This document shows positions 1 to 5,419 of a stretch of 6,623 bases of DNA, in pieces (positions within the stretch are counted from its first letter, which is position 1; each line of letters begins with the position of its first letter). Made by a program: the position numbers and the translations under genes. The notes beneath the pieces are model-generated. The model saw nothing but the letters and a program-made list of their open reading frames with translations, made no database searches and was not told the DNA's origin. The stretch is from CAYQFQ01 sp964539415. GTDB lineage: Bacteria; Patescibacteriota; Minisyncoccia; Phycocordibacterales; GWA1-40-21. The stretch is from positions 1 through 6,623 of the forward strand of contig CAZIID010000032.1 in assembly GCA_964539415.1 (NCBI GenBank). The letters are read 5' to 3'.

Positions 1-54
1 AACTATTACGACCTCTCTACTATTAATACAATATGAGATGGAATTTTCTTTCAT
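1..54 (-). CDS. possible divergent partial gene at left edge
   Basis: On the minus strand an ATG at 54-52 opens a frame that stays free of stops to the window edge (18 codons: MKENSISYCINSREVVIV). An in-frame GTG lies three codons upstream of this ATG. The arrangement is divergent from alr, with about 44 bp between the two starts. I recognise no family. Eighteen open codons in AT-rich DNA can occur by chance, so this is only a candidate 5' end of a gene. Confidence 0.28.
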   Translation of the reverse strand, partial: MKENSISYCINSREVVIV

Positions 55-84
55 TATCGGCACTTTTTAATTTTTTGTTTTTGC

Positions 85-95
85 TGTAATATAAA
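85..95 (+). promoter_or_regulatory. putative -10 region of alr, near-leaderless start
   Basis: TAATAT (87-92) with TG directly upstream, overlapping TATAAA (90-95), lies just before the GTG start at 99. Transcription about seven bases after 92 would begin at the start codon itself, so the mRNA would be leaderless. No SD sequence precedes the GTG, which fits. There is no convincing -35 hexamer; the upstream DNA is only T-rich. Prediction by eye. Confidence 0.35.
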
Positions 96-98
96 ACA

Positions 99-1328
99 GT
101 GAATAAAGAATTACGAAAAGGTCTTAGAACTTGGATAGAAATAGATAAAAAGGCTATTAAGCATAATTTTTCCGTGTTTAAAAAAAACATACCCAAAAGC
201 TGTAAGTTTCTTGCTGTTGTAAAGTCTAATGCTTACGGGCACAATCTAATGGAATTTTCTAAAGAGATGGAAAAACTTGGAGCAGATTTTTTGGGAGTTG
301 ATTCTATCGTTGAAGCGATCACTTTAAGACGAGAGGGAATAAAAATACCTATTTTAGTTTTGGGTTATACTCTGCCCGAGATGCTTCCTGAAGCGGTGGA
401 AAAAGATATTAGTGTGGCGGTCTCAAGTTTTGAGATGCTGGAGGAGATAAGAAAGATGGATTCCCGTTTTCACGGGAATGACAAGAAAAGAGGAAATGAC
501 ATGGAGATGGATTGCTTCGCTTCGCTCGCCCCGTCTGCGCAGGCAGGAAAGACGGAGGGGAGAAAGTTGAGGATTCATATCAAAGTTGATACGGGAATGG
601 GGAGACACGGATTTCTTGTTAAAGAAATTGATGATGTTGTTAAAATTTTGAAGTCACTTAAAAACGTAAACATTGAAGGATTGTTTACTCATTTTTCTAG
701 TGCGAAAGATCCTAAAGATTTAGATTATACGAAAGGTCAGATAGAAAATTTTAATAAATGGTCAGAGGCTTTTAGAAACGTAGGTTTTAATGTCATAAGA
801 CATGCATGCGCAACATCTGGAACAATACTTTTTCCAGAGTCTCATTTTGATATGGTAAGAATTGGGATTGGACTTTATGGAATATATCCGTCAGAAGAAA
901 TTGAAAAAACTTTAGCCAAAAAACTCGGGTTAATTCCAGTGATGACTTGGAAAACAATCATTGCAGAAATAAAAAAACTTCCAAAAGGAAGCAGGATCGG
1001 ATATGACGGGACAGAAATATTAAAAAGAGATTCTGTCGTGGCTATCTGCCCGATAGGGTATTGGCACGGGTTTGTCAGAGCTCTTTCTGGAATTGGAAAG
1101 GTACTTGTAAATGGACAGTCTGCAAAAGTCTTAGGTCGTGTTTGTATGGATATTATTATGATAGATGTTACTAGTATAAAAGGTGTAAAAGTAGGCAATG
1201 AGGTTGTAATTTTAGGTAGTAGTGGCAAAAAAGACATAGGAATAAACGACATTATAGGGAAGATTGGAGCTTCTGGATACGAGTTTATTACAAGGATCAA
1301 CCCTTTGATTAAGCGATTTTATGTATAA
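99..1328 (+). CDS. alr: alanine racemase with in-frame repeat insertion
   Basis: PLP-dependent racemase that interconverts L- and D-alanine in the cytoplasm to supply D-Ala for peptidoglycan. The N-terminal TIM barrel carries the PLP lysine K42 (AVVKSNAYGHN), then the KVDTGMGR segment with K162 and R169, then R254 (MVRIGIGLYG), which holds the PLP ring nitrogen. The C-terminal beta domain supplies the catalytic tyrosine Y302 (RIGYDGTE) and the VCMDIIMIDVT motif. Against the known Geobacillus numbering (K39, K129, R136, R219, Y265), spacing jumps by about 30 residues between the PLP lysine and KVDTG. The cause is a repeat-derived insert at about residues 120-155 in a loop between a helix (SSFEMLEEIRK) and the next strand (LRIHIKVD). 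The length of 409 aa is therefore longer than the usual 360-390. GTG is chosen as start because homology begins within ten residues and no other start lies nearby. The enzyme looks complete; whether the insert is tolerated is inferred. Confidence 0.95.
   Translation: MNKELRKGLRTWIEIDKKAIKHNFSVFKKNIPKSCKFLAVVKSNAYGHNLMEFSKEMEKLGADFLGVDSIVEAITLRREGIKIPILVLGYTLPEMLPEAVEKDISVAVSSFEMLEEIRKMDSRFHGNDKKRGNDMEMDCFASLAPSAQAGKTEGRKLRIHIKVDTGMGRHGFLVKEIDDVVKILKSLKNVNIEGLFTHFSSAKDPKDLDYTKGQIENFNKWSEAFRNVGFNVIRHACATSGTILFPESHFDMVRIGIGLYGIYPSEEIEKTLAKKLGLIPVMTWKTIIAEIKKLPKGSRIGYDGTEILKRDSVVAICPIGYWHGFVRALSGIGKVLVNGQSAKVLGRVCMDIIMIDVTSIKGVKVGNEVVILGSSGKKDIGINDIIGKIGASGYEFITRINPLIKRFYV
456..563 (+). repeat. 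palindromic repeat element inserted in-frame in alr
   Basis: A GC-rich segment inside AT-rich alr, with the layout of dispersed intergenic palindromes. It starts with a perfect 8-bp inverted repeat, ATTCCCGT (460-467) and ACGGGAAT (472-479), around a 4-nt loop. It continues with GATTGCTTCGCTTCGCTCGC (509-528) and ends in a second imperfect inverted pair, CCCCGTC near 529-535 against GACGGAGGGG (551-560), which includes CTGCGCAG. Read in frame it gives MDSRFHGND...MDCFASLA; read on the minus strand it gives VIPVKTGIH. Both are familiar as spurious translations of dispersed repeats in many bacterial genomes. The boundaries are approximate. The net addition to alr is about 36 codons with no stop or frameshift. 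Confidence 0.8.
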
Positions 1329-1348
1329 TTAGGGCCATTATTTACCCC

Positions 1349-1377
1349 TTGCTTTTTATTAGTATGTATGCTATAAT
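1349..1377 (+). promoter_or_regulatory. strong sigma70-type extended -10 promoter
   Basis: TTGCTT (1349-1354), a 17-bp spacer, then a perfect TATAAT (1372-1377) preceded by the extended -10 TGC (1369-1371). Predicted start is near 1384. It lies only 20 bp after the alr stop and drives the 1469-2849 cassette through a leader of about 85 nt. It is the best consensus promoter in the window. Confidence 0.75.
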
Positions 1378-1394
1378 AGTAGGTAGAGATTAAT

Positions 1395-1418
1395 AAAGAG
1401 GTCGAGTGACCTTTTTTT
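1395..1418 (+). terminator. leader hairpin with U-tract (terminator or attenuator)
   Basis: AAAGAGGTC (1395-1403) pairs with GACCTTTTT (1408-1416) around the loop GAGT, with one G-U pair, and the T-run continues to 1418. It sits about 11 nt after the predicted transcription start. It can therefore end alr read-through, and it would also abort most transcripts from the promoter just upstream unless it is overcome. The 3' arm, CCTTTTTT (1410-1417), is complementary to AAAAAAGG (1453-1460), which overlaps the SD site of the next gene. Alternative pairing is possible but unproven. Confidence 0.6.
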
Positions 1419-1456
1419 GTTGTTTGGTTTTTTGATAACTCAATAAAGGAACAAAA

Positions 1457-1463
1457 AAGGAGG
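1457..1463 (+). promoter_or_regulatory. consensus Shine-Dalgarno for the 119-aa gene
   Basis: AAGGAGG ends 5 nt before the ATG at 1469 and fixes this start. It is a full anti-SD match, unlike the weak or absent sites of alr, lepA, the glutaredoxin and the 93-aa gene. The next gene in the cassette has the same site. Confidence 0.85.
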
Positions 1464-1468
1464 ACAAG

Positions 1469-1828
1469 ATGAAGAATGGTATGAAAGGTTTGACGTTGTT
1501 TCAGATCATAATGATTGTGGTAGTCATCATGGTGGTGTTTGCTTGTTACTCGCGTCATGTGAGTATCAGTCGGCACGATGAAGTGGTGAAGGAGAACGTG
1601 GATAAAATGAGTGAGTCTGGAACAAGTTCCAGGCTGAGCTCAGCATTCAATTCGCTGGATTCACAAGGTGGAAACAAAGTTTTCGGAACCAAGAATGCCG
1701 TCTCGGGTGAGACGGTGAATACAAATGGAGGAAAGGATATCGTGTCGATGGTTACTGTCGCCAATAAAGGGCAACGAGAAAGGGAGTTGAAAAAACAGAT
1801 TGAGAAGTTGAAGAAGGCGAAACAATAA
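1469..1828 (+). CDS. small membrane-anchored exported protein, unknown function
   Basis: This gene belongs to no family I recognise. Its 119 residues begin with a short basic stretch (K2, K6) and a hydrophobic segment at about 8-25 (LTLFQIIMIVVVIMVVFA), followed by C26. Two readings fit. One is a lipoprotein signal with a loose lipobox (VFAC). The other is a type IV pilin-like N-terminus (G7-L8-T9-L10), but with Q12 where pilins carry the conserved Glu5. The remainder is polar, rich in Ser, Gly and Asn, and probably disordered. It ends in a basic helical tail (RERELKKQIEKLKKAKQ). The next gene starts 22 bp downstream with its own perfect SD, so the two form an operon driven from 1349-1377. 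Base composition is more GC-rich than in the flanking housekeeping genes. Confidence 0.75.
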   Translation: MKNGMKGLTLFQIIMIVVVIMVVFACYSRHVSISRHDEVVKENVDKMSESGTSSRLSSAFNSLDSQGGNKVFGTKNAVSGETVNTNGGKDIVSMVTVANKGQRERELKKQIEKLKKAKQ

Positions 1829-1834
1829 CATTCT

Positions 1835-1841
1835 AAGGAGG
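1835..1841 (+). promoter_or_regulatory. consensus Shine-Dalgarno for the 332-aa gene
   Basis: AAGGAGG with a 9-nt spacer to the ATG at 1851. Both cassette genes share the pattern of AAGGAGG, a purine-rich spacer, then ACAAGATG. This suggests one origin and efficient translation. Confidence 0.85.
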
Positions 1842-1850
1842 AGAAACAAG

Positions 1851-2849
1851 ATGAATCGGATTATTGCGATGTTTACGATGGTGATTATGATGATGGGTTT
1901 TTCGGTCCAGTCGCTTTTTGCGGCTGGTGGTCCGGTCACACCCATCGTTACTCCGAGTGCTGCGGATCTGAAACGGATGGAATACGAACTGGCCGCCCTG
2001 CAGGAGGTTACAACTTTGCAGGTCGACCTTTACGATCAGGAAGGCAAAAGGGAATGCGGTGGAGTGTCGAGCTTTTTAAATGGTGAAGCGTCGCTTCAGA
2101 TGGACGTTAAGTCCGGCCCCGGGAACTATCGTGGCTATGCTTCGTGGAATGACAAGTTGGGTAACCAATTATTCTATTCCTACGACTATAAGCTGACGAC
2201 ATTCTGGCCCGGATTGAATGCCAAGGACTTCCCAATGTTTCTTGATCCGAACCGGATGGTCCGTTTTCAAATCGAAGGCGTTGGAAACAACGAAGAAGTT
2301 TGGATTAACGGCAATCGTGCTTGGTTTAACGAAGGGTATTGGCACACTCAAATAAATCAGCCGTGGCTTCTGGACGCGATTGGAATCGTGTGGACGGGAC
2401 ATGGCGGATGGAACGTTGCTGTAAGTCCTTCGTTTAAATTTGGTGGGGTGGTATCGCTTGTTCAGGCGAATATCAACCCCAGTCAAGATTCCGTCTCCCA
2501 GATGGTAGCGGTTTCTTACGCTGGTGATGATTCATGGATGCAGTACGGATCTGTAGGTAGTTATATGTATCAGATCTACGATTCGGAACAAGACTGCTAC
2601 GCGCTTCAAATCGCAACGATTATACCTAACGGAACGAAGGTCATGGCCTTCCTGAGCTATTGGGACGACGGTCTTAAAATCACCGTTGAATATTCCACTT
2701 CGGCTCTCGAATCGAAAGATGGCTTTATCTTCATCCCGCTTAAGCGAGGTGTGTGGTTCGACCAAAACCAGAGTTCGATACGGCTGGTCTTTCCCGATAA
2801 AGACGGGAAGATACGACAGGCATGTCCTGCGATTGGTGGACTCGGTTGA
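1851..2849 (+). CDS. secreted protein of unknown function
   Basis: No recognised family. Residues 1-24 or 1-25 form a clear Sec signal peptide (MNRIIAMFTMVIMMMGFSVQSLFA|AGG), so the mature protein of about 307 aa should be exported. After a short Pro/Thr linker it is rich in aromatic residues, Gly and Asn (WNDKLGNQLFYSYDY, GYWHTQINQPW, WTGHGGWNVAVSPSFKFGG). This suggests an all-beta fold, possibly surface- or glycan-binding, but that is only a guess from composition. There are three cysteines, in ECGG, DCYAL and QACPA. Two regions look loosely alike: LYDQEGKREC...WNDKLGNQLFYSYD, and IYDSEQDC...YWDDGLKITVEYS. They may be an internal duplication. There is no C-terminal anchor motif. GC is near half, with codons such as CTG, GCC and CGG that are rarer in neighbouring genes. 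A strong terminator follows 28 bp after the stop. Confidence 0.82.
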   Translation: MNRIIAMFTMVIMMMGFSVQSLFAAGGPVTPIVTPSAADLKRMEYELAALQEVTTLQVDLYDQEGKRECGGVSSFLNGEASLQMDVKSGPGNYRGYASWNDKLGNQLFYSYDYKLTTFWPGLNAKDFPMFLDPNRMVRFQIEGVGNNEEVWINGNRAWFNEGYWHTQINQPWLLDAIGIVWTGHGGWNVAVSPSFKFGGVVSLVQANINPSQDSVSQMVAVSYAGDDSWMQYGSVGSYMYQIYDSEQDCYALQIATIIPNGTKVMAFLSYWDDGLKITVEYSTSALESKDGFIFIPLKRGVWFDQNQSSIRLVFPDKDGKIRQACPAIGGLG

Positions 2850-2876
2850 TGTTCCTTATTGAGTAGTGAGCGTACA

Positions 2877-2910
2877 GGGCGCGGTTTGAAAAAACCGCGC
2901 CCTTTTTTTT
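2877..2910 (+). terminator. rho-independent terminator of the cassette
   Basis: GGGCGCGGTTT (2877-2887) and AAACCGCGCCC (2892-2902) form a perfect 11-bp stem closed by a GAAA tetraloop and followed by eight T residues (2903-2910). It ends the 1469-2849 operon and insulates lepA. Confidence 0.95.
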
Positions 2911-2926
2911 GGTTGTTTTATTTTTT

Positions 2927-2955
2927 TTGTAAAAAAGTGATTTTTATGCTTAAAT
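2927..2955 (+). promoter_or_regulatory. weak candidate promoter for lepA
   Basis: TTGTAA (2927-2932), a 17-bp spacer, then TTAAAT (2950-2955) with an upstream TGC (2947-2949) as an extended -10. Only four of six -10 bases match. The start would fall near 2962, within about 8 nt of the ATG, giving an almost leaderless mRNA. A new promoter is expected here because a strong terminator lies directly upstream. Confidence 0.35.
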
Positions 2956-2969
2956 GAGCAGGAACTAAT

Positions 2970-4760
2970 ATGAACAATATAAGAAACTTTAGTATTATAG
3001 CTCACATTGATCACGGAAAATCTACCCTTGCTGATAGGCTTCTTGAAGTTACCCACACTATTGAAAAGAGAAAAATGATGGAGCAAGTTCTTGATAGTAT
3101 GGAACTTGAAAGAGAAAGAGGTATTACAATAAAGATGCAACCTGTGAGAATGGAATGGACGAAGTGCGGACAAAAATATGAGCTTAACCTAATAGACACC
3201 CCTGGACATATAGACTTTTCTTATGAGGTTTCAAGAGCTCTGAAGGCTGTAGAAGGCTCAATACTTCTTGTAGACGCTACTCAGGGTGTTCAAGCTCAAA
3301 CTCTCACTACGCTTAATATGGCACGTGAATCTGGTATCAAAATTATTCCCGTTGTAAGTAAAATAGATTCACCGCTTGCAAGAACTGATGAAGTAAAAAA
3401 AGAAATTTCTAAACTACTTGAGATAGATGAAAGTGAGATTATAGAAGTATCAGGAAAAACAGGAGAGGGTGTAGAACACTTATTGAACGAGGTTATAGAT
3501 CGGGTGCCACCACCTAAAAATGAATTGGAGGACAATAAAATTCTTCGTTCACTTATTTTTGATTTTCAGTATTCAAATCACCGTGGAGTTATTGTCTTTG
3601 TTCGTGTATTCAATGGGCAAGTAAGCAAGAACACCCCTTTGATTTTTAAAATTGCAGATAAGACTTTTACAGCTCTTGAAGTGGGAATATTTTCTCCGGG
3701 TGAAAAACCGGTAGAGACTCTTTCTTCTGGTGAGATAGGTTACATTGTGACTGGTATAAAAGAACCTGGAATTGCATCTGTTGGAGACACAGTTTCAAGC
3801 ACTCGAGATCCAAATCCCGCTATGCCTGGATATCTTTGCCCAAGTCCTGTAGTTTGGGCTTCTATTTTTCCTGAAAGCCAAGATGATTTTATGGTTTTGA
3901 AACAGGCACTTGGAAAACTAAAGCTTTCTGATTCATCTTTTACTTTTGATGAAGAGGCTTCTGGAACTTTGGGTAGAGGTTTTAGATGTGGATTCCTTGG
4001 AATGCTTCACCTTGAAATAATCACAGAGAGATTACGAAGAGAACACAATTTAAATCTTGTGGTGACTTTGCCTAGTATTACCTACGAGATAGAGTTTATT
4101 AACGGTAAAAGGGAAATGATTTATTCACCGTCGCTTTTTCCAGACGATCATATGGTAAAAACTATTTTTGAGCCATGGGTAAAAGCAAGAATTCTAACTC
4201 CGAATGATTATGTCGGGAATATTATGCAAAAGCTTTTTGATCATGAAGCCTCCGTCACGTCTTCAGATAACTTTGGCGATAATAGAACAACTCTTTTTAT
4301 AGAGATGCCACTTCGTGAGCTTATGAGAAACTTTTTTGATGAACTAAAAAGCACAACGTCCGGTTATGCATCTATTTCTTATGAAATGATAGGGATGAGA
4401 GAGGCGGATGTGGTGAGACTTGATGTCTTGGTTGCTGATGAACCGGTGCAAGCTTTTGCTCGTGTTGTTGCAAGAAGAAGAGTTGAAATAGATGCTGAGG
4501 AAATGGTTGAAAAGTTGTATAAGATTATTCCAAAACAAATGTTTAATTTCAAAGTCCAAGCAAAGGCAATGGGTAGGATCTTGTCTTCAAGAACTTTGTC
4601 TGGAATTAAAAAAGATGTTACAGACTATCTTTATGGAGGAGATATTACAAGAAAAATGAAGCTTAGGGAAAAACAAAAAAGAGGTAAGAAGAGAATGAAA
4701 GAGACAGGTAAAGTCAATCTAGACCATGATGTCTTCTTGAAAATGATAAAGAGTGAATAG
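2970..4760 (+). CDS. lepA: translation elongation factor 4 (LepA), back-translocating GTPase
   Basis: Ribosome-associated GTPase related to EF-G that acts on stalled or mistranslocated ribosomes. The 596 aa match the usual length of about 600. G domain: G1 AHIDHGKST (11-19), G2 RGITIK with T53, G3 DTPGH (76-80) with catalytic H80, G4 SKID (130-133), G5 SGKTG (161-165). Domain II and the EF-G-like domains follow, including the typical GFRCGFLGMLHLEI stretch. The LepA-specific C-terminal domain is intact (KKDVTDYLYGGDITRKMKL...KRGKKRMK). The G4 motif has Ser in place of the canonical Asn of NKxD, and G5 has SGK for SAK, both unusual for the family. The start ATG has only a weak AGGA upstream, but MNNIRNFSIIAHIDHG is the standard LepA N-terminus. 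The neighbouring minus-strand gene converges on it with an 11-bp gap and no strong terminator. Confidence 0.97.
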   Translation: MNNIRNFSIIAHIDHGKSTLADRLLEVTHTIEKRKMMEQVLDSMELERERGITIKMQPVRMEWTKCGQKYELNLIDTPGHIDFSYEVSRALKAVEGSILLVDATQGVQAQTLTTLNMARESGIKIIPVVSKIDSPLARTDEVKKEISKLLEIDESEIIEVSGKTGEGVEHLLNEVIDRVPPPKNELEDNKILRSLIFDFQYSNHRGVIVFVRVFNGQVSKNTPLIFKIADKTFTALEVGIFSPGEKPVETLSSGEIGYIVTGIKEPGIASVGDTVSSTRDPNPAMPGYLCPSPVVWASIFPESQDDFMVLKQALGKLKLSDSSFTFDEEASGTLGRGFRCGFLGMLHLEIITERLRREHNLNLVVTLPSITYEIEFINGKREMIYSPSLFPDDHMVKTIFEPWVKARILTPNDYVGNIMQKLFDHEASVTSSDNFGDNRTTLFIEMPLRELMRNFFDELKSTTSGYASISYEMIGMREADVVRLDVLVADEPVQAFARVVARRRVEIDAEEMVEKLYKIIPKQMFNFKVQAKAMGRILSSRTLSGIKKDVTDYLYGGDITRKMKLREKQKRGKKRMKETGKVNLDHDVFLKMIKSE

Positions 4761-4771
4761 GTTTGTTCTGA

Positions 4772-4885
4772 CTAAACAAAAGCAGAAATAGCTCCAAGAC
4801 TTATTACTAAGCTTAAAATAAGAAGTATTGCTACAACTATCCAGACGTTTCTAATTATTTTTTTTGTTTTTTTATCGAAAAGCAT
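4772..4885 (-). CDS. 37-residue single-pass membrane protein
   Basis: The minus-strand frame from ATG (4885-4883) to TAG (4774-4772) reads MLFDKKTKKIIRNVWIVVAI... and has 37 residues. A basic N-terminus (KKTKK, R12) precedes a continuous hydrophobic helix at about 14-37, which predicts a topology with the N-terminus in the cytoplasm. It fills nearly all of the lepA to ftsB-like gap, converging on lepA and diverging from the downstream gene. From memory, similar tiny proteins beginning MLFDKKTKK occur in Parcubacteria genomes; this could not be checked here. No SD precedes the ATG. Its start overlaps the -35 of the promoter on the other strand. Function unknown. Confidence 0.62.
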   Translation of the reverse strand: MLFDKKTKKIIRNVWIVVAILLILSLVISLGAISAFV

Positions 4886-4912
4886 TGTGATTTTTCTATA
4901 TTTTAATACAAT
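4885..4912 (+). promoter_or_regulatory. promoter for ftsB-like gene and tRNA-Gly
   Basis: TTGTGA (4885-4890), a 16-bp spacer, then TACAAT (4907-4912). The predicted start is near 4919, giving a 5' leader of about 17 nt. The -35 overlaps the start codon of the 37-aa gene on the minus strand, so the two divergent transcripts may interfere. Confidence 0.55.
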
Positions 4913-4935
4913 AGTAAGATAGTAGCAGAAAAGGA

Positions 4936-5307
4936 ATGGATTTTCAACAAAAGAGAACAGTTAGAAGAATAATATATTCTAAGTTTACAATTTTTGTATT
5001 GCTGGTTTTGGTTATTGTTTTTTCTCGATCTGTATGGAATATATATAAAAAGGAAAAATTTAGTAGAGAAAGTTTGTCTGTTGTTGAGAGAAAATATGAA
5101 GATATGTCTTCTAGAAAAAAATATTTAGAAGGACAAATACAAAAACTGAATACAGAAGATGGCATAGAAGAAGAAATAAGAGATAAATTTAGTGTAAAAA
5201 AAGAAGGGGAAATTTCAGTGCTTATTATTGATAATTCTTCTTCCAGTAAAAAAATAGAAATGATAAGTGAAAAAAGTCTTTGGCAAAAGTTTTTGGATGT
5301 TTTTTGA
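4936..5307 (+). CDS. septum formation initiator family protein (FtsB/DivIC-like)
   Basis: A bitopic membrane protein of the divisome class that links early and late septal proteins. The 123 aa show the family layout: a short basic cytoplasmic tail (RTVRR...K16), one transmembrane helix at about 17-34, a coiled coil at about 38-75 (SVVERKYEDMSSRKKYLEGQIQKL), then the conserved C-terminal motif IEEEIRDKFSVKKEGEISVLII (77-98). A poorly conserved tail follows. The ATG is chosen because an in-frame TAA at 4915-4917 closes the frame upstream. The SD-like AAGGA directly abuts the ATG, which is too close for normal use. The stop TGA lies 9 nt before tRNA-Gly, so the two are probably one transcript. 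The family is confident; FtsB versus DivIC cannot be resolved. Confidence 0.85.
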   Translation: MDFQQKRTVRRIIYSKFTIFVLLVLVIVFSRSVWNIYKKEKFSRESLSVVERKYEDMSSRKKYLEGQIQKLNTEDGIEEEIRDKFSVKKEGEISVLIIDNSSSSKKIEMISEKSLWQKFLDVF

Positions 5308-5316
5308 AATAGTAAT

Positions 5317-5387
5317 GCGAGTGTAATATATCGGTAGTATGCGACCTTCCCAAGGTTGATAGGCGAGTTCGACTCTCGCCACTCGCA
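5317..5387 (+). tRNA. tRNA-Gly(CCC)
   Basis: Full cloverleaf. Acceptor GCGAGTG (5317-5323) pairs with CACTCGC (5380-5386), and the discriminator is A5387. D-stem is ATAT/GTAT. Anticodon stem CGACC/GGTTG has loop TTCCCAA with anticodon CCC at 5349-5351. T-stem GCGAG/CTCGC has loop TTCGACT (5368-5374). CCA is not encoded; only one C (5388) follows. It begins 9 nt after the ftsB-like stop and is probably processed from that mRNA. A perfect 16-bp copy of positions 59-74 occurs 172 bp downstream. Confidence 0.95.
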
Positions 5388-5388
5388 C
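5373..5388 (+). repeat. direct repeat A1: tRNA-Gly positions 59-74
   Basis: CTCTCGCCACTCGCAC, running from the second-last T-loop base to the base after the discriminator. It is identical to 5545-5560. The flanks differ on both sides (GTTCGA/AAAA here, TCGAAT/TTAT there), so the repeat is sharply bounded. Confidence 0.95.
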
Positions 5389-5419
5389 AAAATAAAAAGC
5401 CCTTTTTGGTTTTTATTTT
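5389..5419 (+). terminator. A/T-rich hairpin, probable tRNA-Gly terminator
   Basis: AAAATAAAAA (5389-5398) pairs with TTTTTATTTT (5410-5419), with an inner CC/GG and a CTTTTT loop. The T-rich 3' arm makes it a plausible, possibly bidirectional, terminator. The helix continues outward without a break: CACTCGCAC (5380-5388) of the tRNA 3' end pairs with GTGCGGGTG (5420-5428), giving 19 bp with one G-U. The terminator stem can therefore grow at the expense of the tRNA acceptor stem. Confidence 0.65.

Noticed and set aside
423..608. Minus-strand frame of 61 codons opposite alr (contains VIPVKTGIH).
   Set aside because: It is the well-known spurious translation of the inserted repeat; alr on the plus strand is certain.
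1469..1546. Type IV pilin for the 119-aa protein.
   Set aside because: Not accepted as a call: the conserved Glu5 is Gln, residue +1 is Leu, and a lipoprotein signal reading fits about equally well. Recorded as one of two options.
4762..4780. TTTGTT/AACAAA hairpin between lepA and the 37-aa gene as a terminator.
   Set aside because: The stem is six A/T-rich pairs without a T-run on either strand; too weak to call.
4944..5390. Minus-strand frame of 148 codons opposite the ftsB-like gene and tRNA-Gly.
   Set aside because: It overlaps a confident plus-strand gene and a tRNA, and its sequence is low-complexity complement without any recognisable domain.
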